36,776 nucleotides of DNA from Limisphaerales bacterium (GTDB taxonomy: Bacteria; Verrucomicrobiota; Verrucomicrobiia; Limisphaerales; BOG-1460), in assembly GCA_003159675.1 (NCBI GenBank), contig PLQC01000124.1:1-36776 (forward strand). Reading direction: 5' to 3'. Below the pieces are notes generated by a model. That model saw only the letters and a list, made by a program, of their open reading frames with translations, was not told the DNA's origin and did no database searches. This document shows positions 18,401 through 26,129 of the stretch, piece after piece. Within the stretch, counting starts at the first letter, position 1. Every line of letters begins with the position of its first letter. The translations under genes and the position numbers were made by a program.

Positions 18401-18594
18401 CGATGGCCATGAAGCTGGGGACCGGCACCGAAGCTTACGCACCCCTGGCACGCGCCATCATCGGCGGCCTCGCCGTGTCGGTCGTCCTCACCGTGTTCAT
18501 CGTGCCCGCCGCCTATTACATCGTCTATCGCCGGCAGGAAGAGCACGCCAAAAACCTCGCAGCCGCAACCGGCGGCATCGCGCCGTTACACTGA
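15424..18594 (+). CDS. RND-family efflux pump, inner membrane
   Basis: 1056 residues with the RND layout: helix 1 (about 10-30), large periplasmic loop, helices 2-6, a second loop, helices 8-12. Family marks are FFSGMPPEQIETDITGRFER, the helix-4 segment SRLIDNSVVVLEN and, in helix 10, VGIVVSNSILIVEFTNRLRA with RLRPVLMTSLATLIGLIPMA. In AcrB the proton relay is Asp407/Asp408/Lys940; here the equivalents are Asp398, Asn399 and Ser946, so only one acidic residue remains and the lysine is absent, as in a number of other RND branches. There is no CusA-type methionine relay evident, so organic substrates are more likely than metals. It works with the flanking adaptor and TolC-like genes. Confidence 0.94.
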   Translation: MSRFALRYPYLIIVLCLITCVVGVTSLVRMPVDLFPPIKIPVVVVATFFSGMPPEQIETDITGRFERFFTLASGVDHIESRSLPGVSLIKIYFQPGFNSDSAVTSIANLAMADLRKLPPGTLPPVVLKFDASSLPVCLITLKGEGLNEARLRDLGQYDVRNQVANVPGASVPQPFGGRYRQIMVYVDPLKLEAHQLSVMDVVRTVNQANLILPAGDVKIGPYDYNLYANSQINAMKDINQLPLKTVGNASVLVSDVGNAEDASQIQYNIVRVDGQPSVYLPVLKQGGDANTIAVVNGIKAAVSHLLDVPKQLVTKVVFDQSVFVRSAIENLIHEGAIGLVLTGVMILIFLGSVRATAAVFLSIPLSALATFIALSLGDNTVNAMILGGLALAFSRLIDNSVVVLENIFRHLELGEPPEVAAERGGQEVALPVLAATLATAVVFFPVTFLYGVSRFLFGALALSVILSLFASYFVAMTVVPLFCAKLIKGHGAHGESANDQPQSWGRRFNAWFNRKFTQMLDRYEGSLNKALLRPAATVLGITGMFVLSLSLYPLVGQAYFPRTDPGQFVVNLKAASGMRLELTDKLVEQAEQIVREVVPAKDLKIIVSNIGVTPGFSSIYTPNSGPHTAFVQVGLNDGHKLSSFEYMNRVRERLRKDLPQVAAYFQTGGLVDAVLNLGMPAPLDIQVSGMNLEAAHKSAIEIARKVRALPGVSDVLVPQDVDYPALQLNIDRERASELGLDEKEVVGNVITALTSDMMIAPSYWVDPKSGNDYFLTVQYPENFIKNLADLASVPLRGTLSSMPTRLDTVSQIKHIESPTEVDHYQLRRVMDVYVSPRGEDIGRVLDGVRKIIGRTSLPENVRVEIRGSAHAMEVSFRSFGLGLILSTLLVYLILVAQFGSFVDPFLILLAIPTGLTGVLLILFVTGTTLNVMSLMGVVMMVGIVVSNSILIVEFTNRLRAEGRSLRDAVVQACRVRLRPVLMTSLATLIGLIPMAMKLGTGTEAYAPLARAIIGGLAVSVVLTVFIVPAAYYIVYRRQEEHAKNLAAATGGIAPLH

Positions 18595-18604
18595 AGAACC
18601 CGCA

Positions 18605-19954
18605 ATGAAATGTTTTTTCGCAACGTTATTGATCCTGGCAACCTGGGCCGGCATCGCCGTGGCCGATGAAACCAATGTGATCCAAACGTTGACGCTGGCG
18701 GAAGCGCACGCGCTGGCGTTGCGCAATCATCCGCAGATTGCGGCCGCGAATTATCGCGCTCTGGCCGCCGAACAGGTCGTCCGGGAAGCGCGCTCCGGTT
18801 TTTTCCCACAGGCGAACCTTTATGGAACCGCGGCGGGTGCGGATTCACAAAACACGCGCATTCTGGCCGGCGGCTTGAACAACCCGAGCGTGATGGACCG
18901 CGCCGCCGCGGGCTTGGGCGCGAGCCAGCTCATCACGGACTTCGGCCATACCGCCAATCTTGCGGCGAGCTCCCGGTACAGCGCACAGGCCGAGCATCAG
19001 AACGCCGCCGCGACCCGCGAACAGGTGCTGCTGGATGTGGACGCAAATTACTTCGGCGCACTGCAGGCTCGGGCGATGTTGCATGTCGCGCAACAAACGC
19101 TGGACACCCGGCAAATGCTTCTCGACCAGGTCAGCGTGCTGGCTTCCAACAAACTCAAGTCCGAACTGGACGTGAGCTTCGCGCAAGTGGCGCTCGAGGA
19201 GGGACGGCTCCTGCTGCAGAAGGCCCAGAACGACCAGGATGCCGCGCTGGCCTCGCTCTCAACCGCGTTGGGATATCGTGAATTTCGGTCCTTCCAGTTG
19301 GTTGAAACGTCTCCGCCGGCGGTGGCCGATACGAATGACGTGCCCGGTTTGATCGGAATAGCCCTGCGGAACCGGCCTGAACTGTTGAGTCTTCGCAACG
19401 AGCACGAGGCGGCGCTCCGTTTCGCGTGGTCGCAGCGGGACGCGCGACTTCCGGTGGTTGCGGCGGTGGGGACGGTCGGCGATTCGCCGGTTCATGACGA
19501 TCGGCTGCCCGATCATTACGCCGCCGGGGCCATTCAACTCAGCCTTCCGTTGTTCAGCGGCGGACTGTACCTGGCGCGCCAGCACGAGGCCGAGCTTCGA
19601 GCAGAGGCTGCAGACGAACTGCTGCGCACCGCGGAGGACAACATTGCGCGCGACGTGCGCATTGCCTGGCTGAACCTGAACGACGCGCAAGAACGGGTGC
19701 GCACGACCGCACAACTGCTCCGCCACGCGACCGAAGCTTTCGATCTGGCCCAGGCGCGCTACCAGGTGGGCAGCAGTTCCATCGTCGAACTGAGCCAGGC
19801 GCAGTTGGAATTGACCTCCGCGCAGATCGCCAACACAAACGCGCGCTACGATGTTCTGATTCAGCAGGCAAATCTGAACTACCAGATCGGCGGCCTCTCG
19901 GAAGCCACCAGGCCGTCAGCCAATCTGCCTCGACAAAGTGGAAAAGAGAATTAA
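18605..19954 (+). CDS. TolC-family outer-membrane channel
   Basis: 449 residues, 10 nt after the pump gene. A signal peptide (MKCFFATLLILATWAGIAVA) precedes the repeated coiled-coil halves of outer membrane efflux proteins: LTLAEAHALALRNHPQIAAA opens the first, and a second cycle begins around LIGIALRNRPELLSLRNEHE. Each half ends with long helices (for example AFDLAQARYQVGSSSIVELS). No Cys lipidation site is present, unlike OprM-type channels. It completes the tripartite export system with the adaptor and RND pump encoded before it. Confidence 0.93.
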   Translation: MKCFFATLLILATWAGIAVADETNVIQTLTLAEAHALALRNHPQIAAANYRALAAEQVVREARSGFFPQANLYGTAAGADSQNTRILAGGLNNPSVMDRAAAGLGASQLITDFGHTANLAASSRYSAQAEHQNAAATREQVLLDVDANYFGALQARAMLHVAQQTLDTRQMLLDQVSVLASNKLKSELDVSFAQVALEEGRLLLQKAQNDQDAALASLSTALGYREFRSFQLVETSPPAVADTNDVPGLIGIALRNRPELLSLRNEHEAALRFAWSQRDARLPVVAAVGTVGDSPVHDDRLPDHYAAGAIQLSLPLFSGGLYLARQHEAELRAEAADELLRTAEDNIARDVRIAWLNLNDAQERVRTTAQLLRHATEAFDLAQARYQVGSSSIVELSQAQLELTSAQIANTNARYDVLIQQANLNYQIGGLSEATRPSANLPRQSGKEN

Positions 19955-19977
19955 CCATCGACAACATCGAACCATAT

Positions 19978-20469
19978 ATGAAAACACTCAATAGCTGTCT
20001 GGCTCTCGCTGTGCTGGTCGCCTTTGCCGGCTGCTCTACTCACTCAACCACGGTGGTAAACCAGCCAGTCGGTCCTGATTTAGCGCCACCGCGCGTCGAT
20101 CTCAGCCATGGGCAAGGGCGGCTCGTAGTCTACACGGTGACTGAAGTGAATGACCCGGTCAATTCGTACTTCCCGACTCACAGCAGTTACGCCATTTACA
20201 CGACTGACGGCAAGCTCGTGAAGCGCGTGGACAATCGCAACGGCTCGTTCTACCAGGACCCGGCGCCGGTGTCGCTGCCGCCGGGCAAGTATAATGTCAA
20301 AGGGCGCGCGACCAATTCCGGAGAAGTCACCGTGCCGGTGATCATTGAAGCGAAGAAAACCACGGTCGTGGATCTCGAGGGCACAAACCTGCCGCAACAC
20401 AAGCCGACGGGCGCCGGACAATGGATCCGTTTGCCGAACGGACAAGTCATCGGCATGAGGGTCGAGTAG
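19978..20469 (+). CDS. Small lipoprotein, beta-sandwich-like, efflux operon tail
   Basis: 163 residues; ATG 19978 gives lipobox AFAGC (Cys19). The mature part is strand-rich, with LVVYTVTEVND, a Tyr/Pro/Ser stretch, YAIYTTDGKLVKRVDN, VSLPPGKYNVKGRATNSGEV and VIIEAKKTTVVDLEG. The PPGKY pattern recalls carboxypeptidase-regulatory-like or PEGA-like beta modules, which are often extracytoplasmic. It starts 23 nt after the TolC-type gene and is probably the last gene of the operon. Function unknown; an accessory at the outer membrane is a guess from position. Confidence 0.72.
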   Translation: MKTLNSCLALAVLVAFAGCSTHSTTVVNQPVGPDLAPPRVDLSHGQGRLVVYTVTEVNDPVNSYFPTHSSYAIYTTDGKLVKRVDNRNGSFYQDPAPVSLPPGKYNVKGRATNSGEVTVPVIIEAKKTTVVDLEGTNLPQHKPTGAGQWIRLPNGQVIGMRVE

Positions 20470-20564
20470 GTCACACCTGGGCGGAAGTTTATGGCGTGGT
20501 CAGCCCGACCCCGATTTGTGGTCCGTGCAGATCAGCCTGCCAATCTCACCGAACGTGATGCTGG

Positions 20565-22931
20565 CTAGCGCCGGCCTCCGCCGTTTCTGCCTCCGCCGCC
20601 GCCATGGCCGCCACCCCCACCATAGTCGCGACCCTCGCCGCCACCATGCCCTCCATCTCCGCCGTGAAAGAAGCCGTTCTCGTGCGCGTCGCTCTCAAAA
20701 CGACCGCTTCCACCAAAGCCCCTGCCGGTGAATTCGCCGTGGAAATCACTGAACCGGGGACTGCTGTAGATGCGCGGACGGTTTGCACGGATGTCATACC
20801 GGAGGCCCGGCCGGCTCATCGATTGCGCGCCGGTGAACGCTCCATTTCCGTTGCGTAGCAGGATTCCACGATTCGGTGTGGCAAAACCTCCGGTGCGGGC
20901 GAACCCGCTGTTGCCCCTGGGCGCCCATCCACTGTTGTAAACATTTCGCACACGTCCCCGCTGCCCGGCGGCGAGCTGGCCCGTGCGCGAGTTGTAAGCA
21001 CGGCCGTAGTTGTCCGACGGCCCGTTTCGGAGGATTGCGTTCTGCGACGATCCGGTGCGGAAGGCCTGCCTCCCGTAAACGTTGGCCGCCGTGTTCATCC
21101 CTCCCAGCCGGCCCCGCGCCAGGAGTCTGCCTCGATCGTGGAAGAATCCCCAGTGACGGTAGGGGCCCCACCACGGAGCGGGGGGATAACAGCCCCTCCA
21201 GCCGAAACCGCCCAGACCGCAGTCCCAGCCGAAGCCAAAGCCGAAACCCCAACCCCACCATGGCGTCCAGCAGCAGTCCCAGCCGAATCCCCACGTAAAT
21301 GGCGGCCCGAACCAGTACGTCCCGATCCATGGCGGGTACGAGTATCCGGTGCCGTAAACCACGGTTCCGTCGTCGGCAACTTCGGTGCCCAGGTAGCCCG
21401 GCGTGTACCCTTCGTAAACCACGTCGGGCGTCGAGTCATACACCTGCGCGTAGGTCAAATAATGGAGCGGCGAGGTGACGGGGATCGTGCCGATGACGGC
21501 GGGAATCGAAGCGGCGACGATCCAGGGTCCGTTGACCGAGGTGGAGGCGAACCAGACACCGTTCTGGCATGCGTACCAGGAGCGATCATCCACTTCGATG
21601 ACCGGCGTGTCGCTGTTCACCACGTAATGAAGGGGTGTGCCCGGGATTGGCTCGAGTTTTGGCGGCCCGTCAAACTGCGAGGCCGCCATTTCCGTGGCGC
21701 GGGGCACCGCGGCGGTTTCCGGAATGCTGTTGTCGATCAGAGCCTCCTCGGCCTGCCGGGTGCCCGGCACGCTGGCTTTCACATTCTCCTTCAGGCTGCT
21801 GTCGGGGATCTCAGCGAAATCATGCGGCAACCGGTTGCCCGGCACGAACTGCCACGGGCCGTTCAACGAGGGCGCGCGGAACCAGCGGCCGGCGATCAGA
21901 ACGTAGGTGTGTTGATCGCTCGTCCGTTGGAATACATTGCCGCTCGTGTTGGCCACATACAACAGGTCCGCCCCCGCAATCGCGACAAACTGCGGCTCTC
22001 CGTTGAACGTGATGAGTTCGGTGGGAGTGGTCGCCACGTAAACCGCCGGCAGCGGAGAGGTGTGGAGCGACGGCGTCTCGCCGGTGTCCGGACCCGGCTG
22101 GCCCTCGAGCAGATCCACCTGTTGGGATTCCCGGGCCTGCTGTTCGGCGACAGCGGCTCCAATCGGCGGGCGGGCGGCCACGGACCAAGGACCGTCCAGC
22201 GCCGGCGCTTCCAGGTAGCCATCGAGGTAGTGCAGATAAAACTGTCCCGCCGGATCTTTCAGCAGCAGCACGCGCGAGTTGAGGACGCGCTGAAGGCCGG
22301 TTCCAGCCACCATCCGATAGGCCGCCGGGCCATCGATAGAGACCAGGATCGCCGGCCGCGTCGAAAAGATGATTTTCGGCGGGGCATTGTTCAACGGCCC
22401 GGTCCGGGTCTTGGGCTGGACTGCATTGAGGCCGGCCTCGAGCGCGTCCAGTGGCAGGGTGCCGATCTGTTTTGGAAAGTGGTCCCGGAGCGCGGCGAGA
22501 TACCCCGGCGTCTGCGCGCGGTCCGACGGGAAATTCCCGCTTTCGATCCGAACATTCTCGAGCGAAACCGTCCGGGTCGATTTATCCACGAGGGTGAACG
22601 CGTTGAGGTTTATCACCCCGTACGTCGGCTGGGTCCGGCCGGGGGATTGAACGGCCACGGCACTGCGGGCCATCAGCGCGTGGCCGTCCCACGAATCGAC
22701 GACCGGTTCGTAAACAGTATAGCTCGTGGTGCCGTTCGAAAATGTGCGCGGCCAATCGGAGCTCGCCGGCACGCTGTAGTCCGGGCCGCTGGATGCCTCC
22801 GCCTGAGCACTCGCTCGGCCCGGAGCCTGGGAAACCGGGACCCCTGCTGAATCCGAACCGTTCTTCGTGGCGCAGGAGGACAAGGCAATCACCAGACCAA
22901 GCCCTGCCGCTGAAATAATCATGTGCTTCAT
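20565..22931 (-). CDS. Large lipoprotein with aromatic/glycine-rich C-terminus
   Basis: 788 residues, ATG 22931, lipobox ALSSC (Cys20). Residues about 60-400 contain repeated strand units of the form YVxxTxxELIxFxGxPQF and LYVANTSGNVF, each followed by a WFxAxSLNGPW turn (RWFRAPSLNGPW, VWFASTSVNGPW, and a weaker EAPALDGPW), suggesting three or more copies of a small module. Next comes an aromatic zone (about 520-620) with YPPWIGTYWFGPPFTWGFGW and Cys-Gly-Trp clusters, then an Arg/Asn/Gly-rich tail ending in GHGGGGG runs. Such proteins are often labelled carbohydrate-binding or autotransporter-like without proof. Surface exposure is likely; function is not known. Confidence 0.82.
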   Translation of the reverse strand: MKHMIISAAGLGLVIALSSCATKNGSDSAGVPVSQAPGRASAQAEASSGPDYSVPASSDWPRTFSNGTTSYTVYEPVVDSWDGHALMARSAVAVQSPGRTQPTYGVINLNAFTLVDKSTRTVSLENVRIESGNFPSDRAQTPGYLAALRDHFPKQIGTLPLDALEAGLNAVQPKTRTGPLNNAPPKIIFSTRPAILVSIDGPAAYRMVAGTGLQRVLNSRVLLLKDPAGQFYLHYLDGYLEAPALDGPWSVAARPPIGAAVAEQQARESQQVDLLEGQPGPDTGETPSLHTSPLPAVYVATTPTELITFNGEPQFVAIAGADLLYVANTSGNVFQRTSDQHTYVLIAGRWFRAPSLNGPWQFVPGNRLPHDFAEIPDSSLKENVKASVPGTRQAEEALIDNSIPETAAVPRATEMAASQFDGPPKLEPIPGTPLHYVVNSDTPVIEVDDRSWYACQNGVWFASTSVNGPWIVAASIPAVIGTIPVTSPLHYLTYAQVYDSTPDVVYEGYTPGYLGTEVADDGTVVYGTGYSYPPWIGTYWFGPPFTWGFGWDCCWTPWWGWGFGFGFGWDCGLGGFGWRGCYPPAPWWGPYRHWGFFHDRGRLLARGRLGGMNTAANVYGRQAFRTGSSQNAILRNGPSDNYGRAYNSRTGQLAAGQRGRVRNVYNSGWAPRGNSGFARTGGFATPNRGILLRNGNGAFTGAQSMSRPGLRYDIRANRPRIYSSPRFSDFHGEFTGRGFGGSGRFESDAHENGFFHGGDGGHGGGEGRDYGGGGGHGGGGGRNGGGRR

Positions 22932-23003
22932 ATCGTCGCTTTCTCCGGATAACCGCGCCCAAGAGGCGAGGGATTCACCGAGCCGACCCTGGCCGATTCC
23001 CGG

Positions 23004-23186
23004 TCAGGAGGAATCCGCTTTGTATTTGATGGCGACCACCACGGTGTGGCGATGCGCTTCTTCGGTTACTCCCATTGGACCCCAATACCAGTACAAAAGG
23101 AAAATGCCAGCAGGACCCACAATTGCTTTTTCAAACAGGCTCTCGACATTGTCCCGGAAATAATCTAAGCCACGCGGGAACTTCGG
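23004..23186 (-). other. Open frame of 60 codons without start, possible remnant
   Basis: Between two in-frame TGA codons the minus strand reads 60 codons including DYFRDNVESLFEKAIVG, PAGIFLLYWYWGPMG and EEAHRHTVVVAIKYKADSS. It contains no ATG near its start. It lies in the same frame as, and directly after, the DUF2934-like fragment. It looks more protein-like than chance but I recognise no family. The region 22932-23528 otherwise shows no intact gene. Confidence 0.25.
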
Positions 23187-23453
23187 TCAACTTGAAGCGC
23201 CGAGCGGAACCAATTCGTCGCGGAGTGCGCCGGCCGGCTTCGGGCTTGCGGTTTTTGGCTTTCGCCTCCGGCGCGGAACTGACGGGGTGGCGGATCGTTG
23301 CTCCAGGCTGCGACAGAACTGCTCCAACACTTCGCGTTCGGCGCGGAGCCAGTCGCCCAGGGCGCTGCCATGACGGACGCCGGCATCCGGCTCGCGAAGA
23401 CGCCGCTCCCCCTTTGGGCCCGGGGAGCAGGTCTGCGAGCCGCAGACGCTTCG
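23187..23453 (-). pseudogene. DUF2934-like gene remnant
   Basis: An open frame between stops at 23456-23454 and 23189-23187 on the minus strand contains GVRHGSALGDWLRAEREVLE, which fits the C-terminal half of the DUF2934 motif (Gly-x3-Gly-x2-Leu-x-Asp-Trp-Leu-x-Ala-Glu-x-Glu). A basic, proline-rich tail follows. The usual N-terminal helix (RAYELW-like) and a start codon are missing. A run of five G near 23410 could mark a frameshift. It lies head-to-head with the P-type ATPase gene and is probably decayed. Confidence 0.42.
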
Positions 23454-23528
23454 TCACGCAGCATGCCCCGTTCAGAACAGCCCCGTGACTGGATTCTGTG
23501 CTTCACTGGTGTATGCTGGGCTCCAGCA

Positions 23529-25835
23529 ATGCCGGCTGAACCAACATTGGACTTGAACGAGAGGCGGACCGAACGGCCTGCAAACCAGGCCGTCACTGAA
23601 TTGTCCGTCTCGGGCATGACCTGCTCCAATTGCGCCCGGCACGTCACCGGGGCGATCCAGAACGTTGCCGGAGTCCGGAGTGCGATGGTCAGTCTCGAGT
23701 CCCACCAAGCCTTGGTGCGATGGTCGGCAGATGCGCCGCAGAACGTTCCTGCCGTGATTCAGGCGATTGAAGCGGAGGGTTACGGAGCGAAGGTGCTCGA
23801 AGCCGGCGGGCGCGGGCGCGGCGAAACCAGGCTGCGGGGGTGGGAACTGAATTTGTGGATCGGCGTCCTCTGCACCCTGCCATTGATGGTCGGCGAATGG
23901 GCTTTCAGGCTCGGCATGGCGCCTTGGTTCCAGTGGTGTTCCTTCGCGCTGGCGAGTGTCGTCCAGGCCGTCGCCGGCGCCCCCTTCTACCGCGGCGCAT
24001 GGAACCAACTGAAGGTCGGAAACTCGAACATGGACACCCTGGTCGCGCTCGGTTCCACCACCGCCTTCGTCTATAGCGTTTGGGCGCTGCTCGGCGGCCT
24101 CGGCGGACATCTCTATTTCATGGAATCCGCCGCGATCATCACCTTGATCAGCGTAGGGCATTGGCTGGAATCCCGCGTGACCGCGCGGGCCTCCCGCGCG
24201 CTGCGCGCCCTGCTGAACCTCGCGCCTCCAACCGCGCGGCGCCGGAATGCGGCAGGCACTGAAACCGAAGTGCCCGTGACCGATTTACAGGTCGGCGACG
24301 CCATCGCCTTGCGCCCTGGCGACCGCGTTCCCACCGACGGCGACATCATCGAGGGGGATTCCGCCATTGACGAATCGATGCTTACCGGTGAATCGGCGCC
24401 CGTGGACAAGACGGCGGGGAGCCGGCTGTATGCGGGAACGGTGAACCTGAATGGCCGCCTGGCGATGCGTGTGACCGCCACGGGCGAAGAAACCGCGCTG
24501 TCCCAGATCATCGCCGCCGTGCAGCGCGCACAGACCAGCCGCGCGGACATCCAGCGCCTGGGCGACCGTGTCAGTAGCGTGTTTGTGCCGGTCGTGGTGG
24601 CCATTGCGGCTCTCGCCGGACTGTGGTGGGGCCTGGCACCGGACTCCGCAAGGCACGTTCACGACTGGCTCGCGCAGTTTCTTTGGCCCGCGCACACGCC
24701 GGTGACGGCGCTGGCGGCGGCGGCGGTCACGACCGCGGCGGTTTTGATTGTGGCTTGTCCTTGCGCCATGGGCCTGGCCACTCCGGCGGCCATCATGGCC
24801 GCTTCCAACGCTGGAGCCCAACGCGGCATATTGATCCGCGACGGCGTGGCCCTGGAAAAGGCCGGCCGCATCACGGCGGTCGTTTTTGACAAGACGGGAA
24901 CGCTGACCGCCGGCAAACCGAGCCTGGCAAAGACATGGCAGTCGCCAGAGGGCGGAGCCGCACGCGGGAACCCCGCCCTGCCCCTGGCCGCCGCCCTCTC
25001 CAAACACTCGACCCATCCGATCAGCCGGGCCATTTCCAGCGCCGATCCCGGTGAAATGGAAATCCGCGAGTGGCAGGAAATTCCCGGCGCCGGCGTGCAG
25101 GCAAAATGCCGGCTCGCGGATGGCCGATGGCAGAGCGCGCGCCTGGGCTCGCTGAAATGGCTGCGCGAACTACGAGTGGACCTTGCCGGCGGCGAAGCGT
25201 TCATCGCCGAGTGGTCCGCACAGGGAGCGACCCTGGCGGGTCTGGCGGTCGAAACTTCGTTATGGGGCCTGTTCGCCGTGAAAGACGAGGTCAAACCGGG
25301 CGCTGCCGGGGTCATCCGGCAATTGCACCGGCAGAAGCTCGAGACCTATCTCGTCACGGGCGACAACGCCCTCACCGCGGCCGGCATCGCCAGGCAAACC
25401 GGTGTTCGACCGGAAAACACCCTTGCCGAGGTGCGCCCGGAGCAGAAGGCCCGGTTCGTAAAAACGCTTCAACAGCAGGGCCATCGCGTGGCGTTCGTGG
25501 GAGACGGAATCAATGACGCCCCGGCGCTCGAACAGGCTGATTTGGGAATCGCCGTGAGTCGCGCGAGCGACATTGCGCGGGAAGCGGCGGACATCATTCT
25601 GCTGAATTCAGAACTCGAATCCGTCCCGGAAAGTCTCGGGCTGGCGCGGGCCGCCTTGAGAACGATCAAGCAGAACCTGTTTTGGGCGTTCTTCTACAAT
25701 GCCATCGGTGTCCCCCTCGCGGCCCTGGGGTTCATGAGCCCGATTCTATGCGCAGCCGCCATGGGCTTCTCGGATCTGGTCGTGATCGGAAACGCGCTGC
25801 GGCTCCGGAATTGGAAATTACGGCCCGCACCCTGA
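23529..25835 (+). CDS. copA: Copper-type P1B ATPase
   Basis: 768 residues from ATG 23529; an upstream in-frame extension has no family match. The N-terminal heavy-metal domain has GMTCSNCARHV (Cys32, Cys35). The actuator loop has the phosphatase motif LTGESAPVDK, helix 6 has the transport motif CPC (Cys410-Pro-Cys412), the phosphorylation site is Asp454 in DKTGTLTAGKP, the nucleotide domain has the His-Pro pair in SKHSTHPISRAI, and the hinge GDGINDAPALEQADLGIA is intact. It would export Cu(I) from the cytoplasm. In the last helix the usual Met-x-x-Ser-Ser reads MGFSD (Met745, Ser748, Asp749), so one presumed copper-site position is changed. No adjacent CueR- or CsoR-type regulator is seen. 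Confidence 0.93.
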   Translation: MPAEPTLDLNERRTERPANQAVTELSVSGMTCSNCARHVTGAIQNVAGVRSAMVSLESHQALVRWSADAPQNVPAVIQAIEAEGYGAKVLEAGGRGRGETRLRGWELNLWIGVLCTLPLMVGEWAFRLGMAPWFQWCSFALASVVQAVAGAPFYRGAWNQLKVGNSNMDTLVALGSTTAFVYSVWALLGGLGGHLYFMESAAIITLISVGHWLESRVTARASRALRALLNLAPPTARRRNAAGTETEVPVTDLQVGDAIALRPGDRVPTDGDIIEGDSAIDESMLTGESAPVDKTAGSRLYAGTVNLNGRLAMRVTATGEETALSQIIAAVQRAQTSRADIQRLGDRVSSVFVPVVVAIAALAGLWWGLAPDSARHVHDWLAQFLWPAHTPVTALAAAAVTTAAVLIVACPCAMGLATPAAIMAASNAGAQRGILIRDGVALEKAGRITAVVFDKTGTLTAGKPSLAKTWQSPEGGAARGNPALPLAAALSKHSTHPISRAISSADPGEMEIREWQEIPGAGVQAKCRLADGRWQSARLGSLKWLRELRVDLAGGEAFIAEWSAQGATLAGLAVETSLWGLFAVKDEVKPGAAGVIRQLHRQKLETYLVTGDNALTAAGIARQTGVRPENTLAEVRPEQKARFVKTLQQQGHRVAFVGDGINDAPALEQADLGIAVSRASDIAREAADIILLNSELESVPESLGLARAALRTIKQNLFWAFFYNAIGVPLAALGFMSPILCAAAMGFSDLVVIGNALRLRNWKLRPAP

Positions 25836-25853
25836 GCGTTTCGCGACACGCAG

Positions 25854-25980
25854 GCAGATGGCCAATGGCAAATGGCAGAGCGGCGTGACAGAGCACAGGC
25901 TCACTGACAGCGGCCCAAAGCATTTGCCATCCGTCATCTCCCATCCGCTATGCGCCATCAGACATCAGGCATCCGCCATT
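25854..25980. repeat. Short-period ATGGCAAATGGC-type repeat, first block
   Basis: GATGGCCAATGGCAAATGGC at 25858-25877 is followed, after 40 nt, by the opposite-strand type (CATTTGCCATCCGTCATCTC and onward to 25980), a loose inverted arrangement of degenerate 7-10 nt words built on GCCAT. The remainder of 25836-26129 holds no gene. The composition is distinct from the ATPase gene before it. Confidence 0.55.
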
Positions 25981-26097
25981 TACTATAGAGCGGTTTAAAC
26001 AACACTGTAGCCACAAAGTCTCCGAAAACCCCAGCATGGATGGCTCTTGATGGCCATGCAGGCGTTGAAAACGCTCCAGGCCATCCGTGATCTGCGT

Positions 26098-26128
26098 TTG
26101 GCCATCTGCCATCTGCCATTTGCCATCA
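26098..26128. repeat. GCCAT repeat block abutting the S23 gene end
   Basis: TTGGCCATCTGCCATC (26098-26113) followed by further GCCAT words ends two bases before the S23 stop codon. The same 16-mer recurs in the same orientation at 26745-26760, on the other side of that gene, so the gene is bracketed by direct copies. Confidence 0.6.
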
Positions 26129-26129
26129 G

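Noticed and set aside
11199-18594. Heavy-metal (Cus-type) identity for the RND system
   Set aside because: The regulator looks CusR-like, but the adaptor lacks a Met/His-rich N-terminus and the pump lacks an obvious methionine relay, so I did not assign cus symbols.
21138-22850. 570-codon open frame on the plus strand
   Set aside because: Antisense to the 788-residue lipoprotein gene; Arg/Gly-rich shadow with no motif.
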